Assembly: GCA_031282635.1 (NCBI GenBank)
Contig: JAITDJ010000235.1
Coordinates: forward strand, 1 to 33,017
Origin: Clostridiales bacterium
GTDB lineage: Bacteria > Bacillota > Clostridia > Lachnospirales > WQUN01
Length of the DNA stretch: 33,017 nucleotides
Direction: 5' to 3'
Below the pieces are notes generated by a model. That model searched no databases and was not told the DNA's origin. It saw nothing but the letters and a program-made list of their open reading frames with translations. Positions 18,805 through 26,540 of the stretch are shown in pieces. The position numbers and the translations under genes are program-made. How positions within the stretch are numbered: position 1 is the first letter of the stretch; every line of letters begins with the position of its first letter.

Positions 18805-19437
18805 TCACCTCCCGCAAGTCCCGCCGAGCGGGCAGCCGTCGCACACAGGCTTCTTCCGGCAATGCTCCTTAGCGTTTATCACAATCTGCGCGTGGAAGCC
18901 GTTGTAGACATCCGCGCTCTGGGGCAAGTTGCTCTCAAAGTACGTCTTCACCGCCGTGTAGCCTTTGCCTGCCTCAATCGGATACCGGGCGCAGAGCCGG
19001 ACGGTGTAGGCGTCCACCACAAAGGTTGGGAAACCGAAAGCGTAGAGCAGTATTGAGTCTGCGGTTTCCTGCCCGACGCCCTTTGCAGCGAGCAGTTCGG
19101 CTCGCAGCTTTCCGAGCGGCTCTTTTTGCACGGTCGGCACATCGTAGCCGTACCAGGCGTACCAAGCCGTGACCGCTTTGAGGTAGCCCGCCTTCTGATT
19201 GAAGAAGCCCGCCGGACGGATTGTCTCTGCCAGTTCTGCGAGGTTGGCGTCTGCTATAGTTTCCGGGGAGAGTGTATCCCCGAAGTTGGCGATTGCCTTC
19301 TCGACGTTAGACCACGCCGTGTTCTGGGTCAGCACCGCGCCGACCATCACCTCGTAGGGCGTCCTTGCAGGCCACCAGTGTAGTTCGCCGTAATGGGCGA
19401 GGAGCGTTTCGTATATGGATAACAGCTTATCGCCCAT
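18805..19437 (-). CDS. Endonuclease III-like HhH-GPD DNA glycosylase
   Basis: VGAVLTQNTAWSNVEKAI, LLAAKGVGQETADSILLYAFGFPTFVVDAYTVRL, C-terminal cluster CRKKPVCDGCPLGGTC (4Fe-4S type). Confidence 0.88.
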   Translation of the reverse strand: MGDKLLSIYETLLAHYGELHWWPARTPYEVMVGAVLTQNTAWSNVEKAIANFGDTLSPETIADANLAELAETIRPAGFFNQKAGYLKAVTAWYAWYGYDVPTVQKEPLGKLRAELLAAKGVGQETADSILLYAFGFPTFVVDAYTVRLCARYPIEAGKGYTAVKTYFESNLPQSADVYNGFHAQIVINAKEHCRKKPVCDGCPLGGTCGR

Positions 19438-19449
19438 TGAGGTCTCCTC

Positions 19450-19539
19450 CTATAGCGCGCTTACAAAATCATCGCCCGCAATAATGATATGGTCGTCAAG
19501 TGGAATGCCCAATAATCTGTATTTCCCGGGGTAAATTGC
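19450..19539 (-). pseudogene. Possible C-terminal remnant of a RadC/JAB-domain protein
   Basis: Minus-strand translation AIYPGKYRLLGIPLDDHIIIAGDDFVSAL* resembles the RadC terminal LLGI.L.DHIIIG motif; no gene body upstream in frame. Confidence 0.35.
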
Positions 19540-19656
19540 TCTCCACAAACATATATTCGTTTGGAAATACAGAATTTCAATAAGCAAAAAAATGAATCTT
19601 TTCTAGTAAGGATATTGAAAATTTAAACAGAGCTTAACAAAAATTCAATTTCCGTG

Positions 19657-19746
19657 TTATAGTACTATAATAAATGATCAAAGTTATTATTCTGAAAATT
19701 TTATTAGTAGTTGTAATGCAATCCATATTGAGTTATAGTACTATAA
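19657..19746. promoter_or_regulatory. Pair of identical 14-bp perfect palindromes TTATAGTACTATAA (operator-like)
   Basis: Copies at 19657-19670 and 19733-19746, 76 bp apart; second extends to an 18-bp perfect palindrome AGTTATAGTACTATAACT (19731-19748). Confidence 0.55.
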
Positions 19747-19761
19747 CTAGATAAGTAATCA

Positions 19762-19981
19762 AGTAAACATATCACACACGTTTCAAACGAACGGAATGCT
19801 GATAGATGAGGAATGGGCTTCGTTTTTAGCGGAGAATAACTTTCTTACCGGTCCATCCATCGACGCGGGCAAAGATATTCATAACAGCCTGCGTGTTGGC
19901 GCGACTGGGGGCGGCACGCATCCGCGTGCGCTGAAAGCCGCGCTTATAAAACGTTTTTTAGTCACGCGCTTCCCCGGCTGA
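19762..19981 (+). pseudogene. Fragment of an anaerobic sulfatase maturase-like radical SAM protein
   Basis: VNISHTFQTNGMLIDEEWASFLAENNFLTGPSIDAGKDIHNSLRVGATGGGTHPRALKAAL resembles the AnSME internal segment QTNGTLI(D/N)DEW..F...NNFLVGISIDGP..IH...R....GGGT; lacks the CxxxCxxC N-term and all C-terminal parts. Confidence 0.65.
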
Positions 19982-20187
19982 AATGGGCAGCGCAACGTAT
20001 ATAAAGTCTAAATTATTATAGCGCCGCCACAGTAACACATATGGACACACTCTCATATTATACATAGGACAGCCTGAACCGAACCGCATGACATAAGATG
20101 ATTGCGGCTCAGACACGGTTACGGCCCAGACGGTTCAACGCAATGATCCCCTCCGACGTGTCGCGGGGGTCAGGAGAGGAGGAGTCC

Positions 20188-20511
20188 ATGCGCGATTATT
20201 GCTTTATAGACAGCCTGTCCAGGCATATAGGGCAGACGGTAACCATTTTCACCGCCAGCGGCGGCGTCTCCGGCGCCGGTTTTACCGGCGTGCTGGCGGG
20301 CGTTACCGATTGTTCGGTGAAACTGATTACAGCCATCGGCACCCCTCCCGCTTGCCCTTGCGGCGGCGATTGTACCGGGTGGGGGATAGGCGGACTGCTT
20401 GGCGGTTTATTTGGCGGGGGTTGTGACAACGCCTGTGGGAATTCATACTTTGGGGCGGTGACAGAGATCCCTGTCGATAGAATCGTCAGTTTTACGCACA
20501 GCACAATTTAA
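20188..20511 (+). CDS. Small Gly/Cys-rich protein of unknown function, possibly spore coat-related
   Basis: Strong SD (aggagaggaggag) before ATG 20188; MRDYCFIDSLSRHIGQTVTIFTASGGVSGAGFTGVLAGVTDCSVKLITAIG...PVDRIVSFTHSTI with GGLLGGLFGGGC insert. Confidence 0.6.
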   Translation: MRDYCFIDSLSRHIGQTVTIFTASGGVSGAGFTGVLAGVTDCSVKLITAIGTPPACPCGGDCTGWGIGGLLGGLFGGGCDNACGNSYFGAVTEIPVDRIVSFTHSTI

Positions 20512-20575
20512 GGTACAGATGATCTAAACCGCGAAAGCCAAACCCGTCTTACGGGTACGCAGTCTCTCCGCAACA

Positions 20576-20606
20576 ATGAAAAGCCCCGGATTTCGGGGCT
20601 TTTCAT
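20576..20606 (+). terminator. Rho-independent terminator-like hairpin
   Basis: ATGAAAAGCCCCG-gattt-CGGGGCTTTTCAT, 13-bp perfect stem. Confidence 0.85.
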
Positions 20607-20728
20607 TTGTAATAATTTGTGCAATATATGTAGAAAAAGATAAGAAATAATGAGTAAAATTGATTGTGCCCGAACATGTTATTCGATATAATAGCAATTG
20701 GCAAATATCGGGATACGGGAGGTATGGC

Positions 20729-21229
20729 ATGGGTGACGTGAATAAAATCCATGTAGAAATTTTTGGAGAGTTACTAACGTTGGTTTCCGATGAAGATGAG
20801 AAATACATAAAAGATCTGGCCGCTTATATTGATTCAAAGATTGACGATATAGCTCATCCGAATGCCAGAGCCGGCATGCATCCGACAACGTTGAGTCTCC
20901 TGGCGTCCGTTATTATTGCTGACGAATTGTTTAAGGAGCGCGGCAAGAACCAATCATTCAATAAAGACATGGAAGCGAACATAAAAGAAAACGAACGCCT
21001 GCAAACCCTGGTGGACGAACTGTGGCAGGCGCTGGAACAGACCTGGAACGATGTTAACGCGCAAAAAGAAGAGCTGGAACGCGCTCATGCGGAAACGGTT
21101 GAATACAAACTCGCGATGGAAAAGGCGCGAAATGAGCTTGCCGATTACATAGAGGCGTTTGATTCACCCGGCATTAAAGGAGTAATTACAACCGACTTGT
21201 CCCGGAAAAACATCAGGGAAGCGACTTGA
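20729..21229 (+). CDS. zapA: Cell division protein ZapA with extended coiled coil
   Basis: MGDVNKIHVEIFGELLTLVSDEDEKYIKDLAAYIDSKIDDI...LSLLASVIIADELFKER; SD gggagg; start trimmed from ORF start 20660. Confidence 0.82.
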   Translation: MGDVNKIHVEIFGELLTLVSDEDEKYIKDLAAYIDSKIDDIAHPNARAGMHPTTLSLLASVIIADELFKERGKNQSFNKDMEANIKENERLQTLVDELWQALEQTWNDVNAQKEELERAHAETVEYKLAMEKARNELADYIEAFDSPGIKGVITTDLSRKNIREAT

Positions 21230-21248
21230 TCGGGTTTGGCGGCGCGTT

Positions 21249-22574
21249 ATGATTCAGTTGATAATCAAACTAAGCAGATACCTGTTTGTCTTTTATATAA
21301 TGTACTTCCTTTGGCAGGGTTTTGTATACCTGTTGGATGAACGGGGCATAAAAATTTATAACCGCGCCGCTTCATCCGTAAAACAGCGCGTGTGCATTGT
21401 TCTATTCCATGTGACTGGATTTTTAATACTCGCATATCAACCTGGCCGTTACACATTTAATATACATACGCTTATAACGGGGTTGGGCGGTTTATCGTTT
21501 TTCATCGGTTCTATTCTGATTATTGAAATCTGTTTTCATAAAACATGCCCGCTCATATGGAATGGAATGCTCTTTTTACTGGACATCGGATTTGTCATGC
21601 TGCGGCGTTTGAACCCCGATATGGCGCAAAAACAATTAATCTATGCGTGCGTCGGCGTCTTGGCGGCCTTATTGGCGCCCGTGGCGTTTACGGCTGTGTC
21701 CCGGTTTAAAAAACTGGGGTATTTGTATTTAGTTATCTGCCTGTGCCTGCTTATACTGCCGTTTATTATTGGTGATCGCTCGAACGGCTCTCTCAATTGG
21801 ATAAGCATAAAGTCCATCCGTTTTCAGCCTTCTGAAATCGCGAAGTTCTTCTTTATCTTTTACTTATCCTCCGACTTGAGCGAACCCAGGTCCGCCGCCA
21901 AATTAATTCCGTCCGCGGCGGCGTCCTGCTGCTTTGCGCTCATTCTGGCGCTGCAGCGCGATTTGGGCGGCGCGTTAATCTTTTTTATGACTTATCTGGT
22001 TATAATTTATATAGCTACAGGCAAAGCGTACCTGTTTTTCTGCGGGCTTACTGCGGGCGCTTTTGCGTCGTTACTGGCATACCGTATATTTGCCCATGTT
22101 CAGACCCGTATACTGGCCTGGCTTAATCCGTGGTCCGATCCGTATGACAAAGGGCTTCAGATATTGCAGTCATTGTTCGCTATCGGAACATGGGGGCCGT
22201 TCGGCAGCGGCCTAACGAGAGGTGCGCCCGGCTTTGTACCTGTTGCCGTCAGTGACTTTATTTTTTCAGCTATCTGTGAAGAATTCGGCGGTTTGTTTGG
22301 GTTGGGCCTGATAGCTGTCTTTGTTATGATCTTTTATCGCGGCGTAAATATCGCGCTGCGTTCAGAAACTCCTTATTTCAGCCTGCTGGCCGCCGGATTT
22401 ACTAGTTTGTTCGCCTTTCAGACCTTTTTAATACTGGGCGGTGTAACTAAGTTTATACCTCTGACCGGAGTGACGCTGCCCTTTGTGAGCGCGGGCGGCA
22501 GTTCTGTGATTGTCAGCGTAATAATGATAAGCATACTGCAGAAAATAGCGGTTTCCAAGCATAAAGAGCGATGA
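21249..22574 (+). CDS. FtsW/RodA/SpoVE family SEDS protein
   Basis: RSNGSLNWISIKSIRFQPSEIAKFFFIFYLS, LQRDLGGALIFFMTYLVI, FVPVAVSDFIFSAICEEFGGLFGLG, FIPLTGVTLPFVSAGGSSVIVSVI. Confidence 0.93.
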   Translation: MIQLIIKLSRYLFVFYIMYFLWQGFVYLLDERGIKIYNRAASSVKQRVCIVLFHVTGFLILAYQPGRYTFNIHTLITGLGGLSFFIGSILIIEICFHKTCPLIWNGMLFLLDIGFVMLRRLNPDMAQKQLIYACVGVLAALLAPVAFTAVSRFKKLGYLYLVICLCLLILPFIIGDRSNGSLNWISIKSIRFQPSEIAKFFFIFYLSSDLSEPRSAAKLIPSAAASCCFALILALQRDLGGALIFFMTYLVIIYIATGKAYLFFCGLTAGAFASLLAYRIFAHVQTRILAWLNPWSDPYDKGLQILQSLFAIGTWGPFGSGLTRGAPGFVPVAVSDFIFSAICEEFGGLFGLGLIAVFVMIFYRGVNIALRSETPYFSLLAAGFTSLFAFQTFLILGGVTKFIPLTGVTLPFVSAGGSSVIVSVIMISILQKIAVSKHKER

Positions 22575-22642
22575 AGTTTTCCTGTATATTCCTTTCAGAT
22601 TTTGTTAATAATGTTTGTATAAGGATATGCGGGAGGATAAAA

Positions 22643-23353
22643 ATGAAAATTAAAGCAATTAGACGGGCTCTTTTATGTGGTCTGATATTTACGGCGGGCT
22701 GGGCGACAATGGTTTATTCGGAAACCGTTCAGTCGGACTTAGCCCGTTCTGTTATCCGTTTTCATGTGTTGGCAAACAGCGATTCCGATGAGGATCAAAG
22801 TCTTAAACTAAGTGTAAGGGATGAGGTTCTCTCGCGTTTAAAGACGGAACTGTCGTCCGCGCAATCCGTGGAGGAAACCCGCCGGATCATTAAATCCAAA
22901 CTGCCGGAGATTGAATCGGACGCCGCCGCGTTTGTGAAGACGCTCGGATATAATTACCCCGTAAAAGCCAGCCTATCTCGTGATTTCTTCCCGACCAAAA
23001 CATATGGAGATATTACATTCTTTCCAGGCGAATATGAGGCCTTGCGCGTGGTAATAGGCGAAGGCGGGGGGCGTAACTGGTGGTGCGTCATGTTCCCGCC
23101 GTTGTGTTTTGTCGACGTAAGCAAGGGAAAAGTGCCGGAGGAAAATAAACAGCAATTAAAAAGCGCGGTCGACAAGGAATACGCGCTGCTGTCTGATGAA
23201 ACGCGCGAAAAGAAGATAACCATAAATGTAAAGTTTAAGATCGTTGAGTGGTGGCAGAATCTGCTTCATAAAGATAAAGATAAGGATAAAAACAATGAGA
23301 AAAAGACCGATGGCTATGTGGTGAAAACCCCAGTGGGAGCGAAAGATAAATAG
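22643..23353 (+). CDS. spoIIR: Stage II sporulation protein R
   Basis: MKIKAIRRALLCGLIFTAGWATMVYSETVQSDLARSVIRFHVLANSDSDEDQSLKLSVRDEVLSRL; YPVKASLSRDFFPTKTYGDITFFPGEYEALRVVIGEGGGRNWWCVMFPPLCFVD; SD gggagg before ATG 22643. Confidence 0.92.
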   Translation: MKIKAIRRALLCGLIFTAGWATMVYSETVQSDLARSVIRFHVLANSDSDEDQSLKLSVRDEVLSRLKTELSSAQSVEETRRIIKSKLPEIESDAAAFVKTLGYNYPVKASLSRDFFPTKTYGDITFFPGEYEALRVVIGEGGGRNWWCVMFPPLCFVDVSKGKVPEENKQQLKSAVDKEYALLSDETREKKITINVKFKIVEWWQNLLHKDKDKDKNNEKKTDGYVVKTPVGAKDK

Positions 23354-23375
23354 CTGAATAATATAGCTTTAACAT

Positions 23376-23407
23376 AACACGGCTGTGAGCGCGCTCACAG
23401 CCGTGTT
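23376..23407. terminator. Bidirectional terminator, 32-bp perfect palindrome between convergent genes
   Basis: AACACGGCTGTGAGCG|CGCTCACAGCCGTGTT. Confidence 0.75.
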
Positions 23408-23418
23408 GCGTTGAAATG

Positions 23419-24699
23419 TCACGTCAGCTCCGCGATTCTTGTAACGGCCACAAATATTTCTGATAATTTATACCATGTCGCGTAATCCACAATACCGCTT
23501 TGAGGCAGGTTGAAAATACGCTGGAACGTCCGCACGGCTTCTGTGGTGGCATCGCCATATATGCCATCTACTTTTTGCTTCGGGATAGCCGGATAATTGT
23601 TGGATATGGCGTTGAGCTGTTCCTGAATTGTCCGTACCGGAGCGCCGCTCGAACCTTTCAGCTGCGCCGCGTTGGGATAAGACATCGGCGTTCCGTCTAC
23701 TTTCTGCGCCTGCGTGATATACACGTCTGAGCCATAGTAGTGCTTAAGTATATTCAAAGCCGTTTCGCCGCGATCCCCCAAATCTTTTGAACCCCACTGC
23801 GTCATCCACATCGGGCACTGCGAACGTTTCCCGTCGCAGTATTGGGCAAAAAGCGGCTGCTTGATATTTGGGCGGGTGATATAGCTGGTAAATATATCGT
23901 CAACAACCACGGAGATCTCCTCAAAGATATTCCGGCCGTAGTTAAACGCGTGGTCAAACTGCGTCGAGTTGGTTATCGTGAAACTGTAGCCCATGTTCCG
24001 GTACCATTCGGTATAAACGCGGTTCAGCGTAAACGATAGAATGGCCAGGATGTTGGCTCGGATAGTTTCCACCGGCCAGGTCGAATAGATTTCGCAGCTG
24101 GCCACGTTTTTAATATAATCCGTGAATGGAACCCAATAATTTTGAGCGGACGTGTTTGTGGGAACTCCGTTATGCACCACGACGGTTTGTGGTATTACCG
24201 GCTCCGGCAGAACGACGAACCCGCTGGACGGAGGCAGTTCTTTAACTTCGTCTTCCGGTATTTTAGGCGGGTAGTCGCCCCAAAGCACTTCCGGCTGGAT
24301 TATTATGGTATCCAGAGCTGGAGCGGGTTCGTCGAGCGGATACAGGCGGACATCCTGCAACGCCTTCGAGCCGGAAAATATCTGTACGCCTTCAATAGTC
24401 ACGCTGTCAAACCCATCCATTGAAACACGCAGATCATATTCGCTGTAGGGCTTGCCCCCGTTAGGATCCAGGGAATACTCAATCGGCGGCGCCGCCAGCT
24501 CTATCGTATCGGATTGTCCGGAATTGTCGGTTCGGAGTTCGTCCAGAATCATATCCGCCTCTCCGCGCGGCGTGATCGTAACGGTCGCGCCGGGCGCCGG
24601 CCTGCCTATATCTACTGCGTATACGCCGACCTTGAGGCTGCCTGTGTCAATCCCCAGCGAACGCGTCGGAAAGCGCCTGTAGTGAAAACTCATAGCCAT
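23419..24699 (-). CDS. sleC: SleC-like spore cortex-lytic protein (SpoIID-type domain + C-terminal peptidoglycan-binding domain)
   Basis: N-domain VGVYAVDIGRPAPGATVTI...VTIEGVQIF; SpoIID-like DYIKNVASCEIYSTWPVETIRANILAILSFTLNRVYTEWYRNMGYSFTITNSTQFDHAFNYGRNIFEEIS; C-x6-C (YCDGKRSQC); PG_binding_1 KVDGIYGDATTEAVRTFQRIFNLPQSGIVDYATWYKLSEIFVAVTRIAEL. Confidence 0.85.
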   Translation of the reverse strand: MAMSFHYRRFPTRSLGIDTGSLKVGVYAVDIGRPAPGATVTITPRGEADMILDELRTDNSGQSDTIELAAPPIEYSLDPNGGKPYSEYDLRVSMDGFDSVTIEGVQIFSGSKALQDVRLYPLDEPAPALDTIIIQPEVLWGDYPPKIPEDEVKELPPSSGFVVLPEPVIPQTVVVHNGVPTNTSAQNYWVPFTDYIKNVASCEIYSTWPVETIRANILAILSFTLNRVYTEWYRNMGYSFTITNSTQFDHAFNYGRNIFEEISVVVDDIFTSYITRPNIKQPLFAQYCDGKRSQCPMWMTQWGSKDLGDRGETALNILKHYYGSDVYITQAQKVDGTPMSYPNAAQLKGSSGAPVRTIQEQLNAISNNYPAIPKQKVDGIYGDATTEAVRTFQRIFNLPQSGIVDYATWYKLSEIFVAVTRIAELT

Positions 24700-24705
24700 T
24701 CACTC

Positions 24706-26430
24706 CTATAATGTTTGATACCTGACCAGCTCATCCATTGAACTGCGCAGGCAGAGAGCGCCAAAACCCCAGAGGGGGTTCGGGTATTCGAGGGCGGCCG
24801 TACGCGCGGCGCCGCTTTTCAGGAACGCTTTGACGCGCTGGTTATATAGGTAGATATCGTTGTTCTGTACTATTCCCCATTGCATCATCAAAGCGACCGC
24901 TCCGGTAACGAACGGCGCCGCTATGCTGGTGCCTGTATAACTGTCATACCCGCCGCCCATGCGCGCGGCCAATATACTTATGCCCGGAGCGACGATATCC
25001 GGCTTAATACCTGATAAACGCGTATAGCCCCTGCCGGAAAAATCCGCGACGCTGTTCAGCCGGTAATCATACGCCCCCACGCTGATCGCATTGGACGACG
25101 TCGCGGGCAGCGTGACTGTTGTGTATGGATCAGGCGTTGTAAAACGCGTGCCATCTGAGACCTCTTCTAAAACAGGCAGCCATATATCAAATTTACCCTC
25201 GACGCATATCCCTGACCTTATAACAATGCGCCATAAACCGACGGGGATAGAGCCCGTTACAGCTTTAACCTGAAAAAATATCTCCTGGTTTTCATTATAG
25301 TGCTTGGGCTGGCCGTACCGCGCGTATATGGCGATATCGCCGAAACGCATGGAACGAGCCGGGCTGACGGAGTCTATCGCCCCTGTTGATTGCTGATTGG
25401 GTATAATCAGTTCGACAGTCATATCGTCAACAAAATTTTTCCAGAACGTAATAAAAAAGGATTTAAGCCCTCCGGACGTGGTGAACTGGGCGTCAGATGT
25501 CTCATACGAGCCTATCGTCCCTTTGAAATGATGCCCGGCGGCGCCTTCATTCCCCGCGGCCACAATTATATTCGTCTTCCATTTCCGCGCCATTTCATTC
25601 ACATATGTTTCAAACAGCGATTCCCCGTCATGTGAGCCGTTGCTGGTGCCGTAACTGATATTGATCGCTATCGGCATATTCAGCGACATAGCCTTTTCAA
25701 TACAATATTTGACGGCGCGCATCAATTCAGTATCCCGCACGAAAGAGCGCTCGCCCGTACGTCCCAGGCGTACCGCTATGATGGACGCCTCGGGCGCGAC
25801 GCCCATATTCGCGCCTTTGCTCGCGCGGCCGTTTCCCGCGGCGACGCCCGCTACCGCTGTGCCATGTCCGATGCCGTCCAATTCCGGTATTACGGAAAAC
25901 GGCTGAATTTCTTTCAACGCGGCGTTCAGCGCCTCATTGTCATATTCCACGCCATGGTTAAAACCGTCGGGCGCTTTCCCTCCCCCTGCGGCGGATTGAT
26001 CCCAGATATACACTATACGGCTTGTGCCGTCCGGATTACGGAAGTCCGGATGGGTATAGTCAACGCCTGAATCTATTATGGCTACGATCACGCCTTTACC
26101 CGTTAAATTAAAGCTCAATTGGCTCTGCACGATGGATATGCAAGATCGTCCGACTGCGTTATTCAATGAATACGAGAGACTTTTAGGCATCTCAATATAT
26201 TCGATCTCGCTGTATCCGTTTAAAGCGGGGATTTTACCTTCATCCAGTGTGATAATGGCCAGAGTCTCAGTCAAAATTTCCACTTTGACGCCCAGTTCTG
26301 ACGCCAAGCGGGAAAGGTCGCCGCCGTACTTGACGATAACCTCCCATGTATTGTCAGTCTCGTTAAAACCCGCGCGCAGTTCACTGTCGTCATAAATCGC
26401 GTCATCCGTGTAAGACAAACTCATATACAT
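24706..26430 (-). CDS. Csp-like S8 (subtilisin) serine protease, germination-protease type
   Basis: IIDSGVDYTHPDF (Asp), GIGHGTAVAGVAAG (His), VAAGNEGAAGHH (oxyanion Asn), YTGTSIAAPFVTGAVALM (Ser); adjacent to sleC. Confidence 0.87.
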   Translation of the reverse strand: MYMSLSYTDDAIYDDSELRAGFNETDNTWEVIVKYGGDLSRLASELGVKVEILTETLAIITLDEGKIPALNGYSEIEYIEMPKSLSYSLNNAVGRSCISIVQSQLSFNLTGKGVIVAIIDSGVDYTHPDFRNPDGTSRIVYIWDQSAAGGGKAPDGFNHGVEYDNEALNAALKEIQPFSVIPELDGIGHGTAVAGVAAGNGRASKGANMGVAPEASIIAVRLGRTGERSFVRDTELMRAVKYCIEKAMSLNMPIAINISYGTSNGSHDGESLFETYVNEMARKWKTNIIVAAGNEGAAGHHFKGTIGSYETSDAQFTTSGGLKSFFITFWKNFVDDMTVELIIPNQQSTGAIDSVSPARSMRFGDIAIYARYGQPKHYNENQEIFFQVKAVTGSIPVGLWRIVIRSGICVEGKFDIWLPVLEEVSDGTRFTTPDPYTTVTLPATSSNAISVGAYDYRLNSVADFSGRGYTRLSGIKPDIVAPGISILAARMGGGYDSYTGTSIAAPFVTGAVALMMQWGIVQNNDIYLYNQRVKAFLKSGAARTAALEYPNPLWGFGALCLRSSMDELVRYQTL

Positions 26431-26540
26431 TCCCGCCTTTGCAAGTGTATACTCTATGTTATTCCCGTATGACTAAGCAGTGCATTGTCCTGTCACCAAA
26501 CGCCAAAAAAAAAATATACTGACTAGAGAAAGCATGAGGG

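Noticed and set aside
19780-20100. Active mobile element boundary with integrase
   Set aside because: No transposase, integrase or clear terminal repeats could be read; only relics are present.
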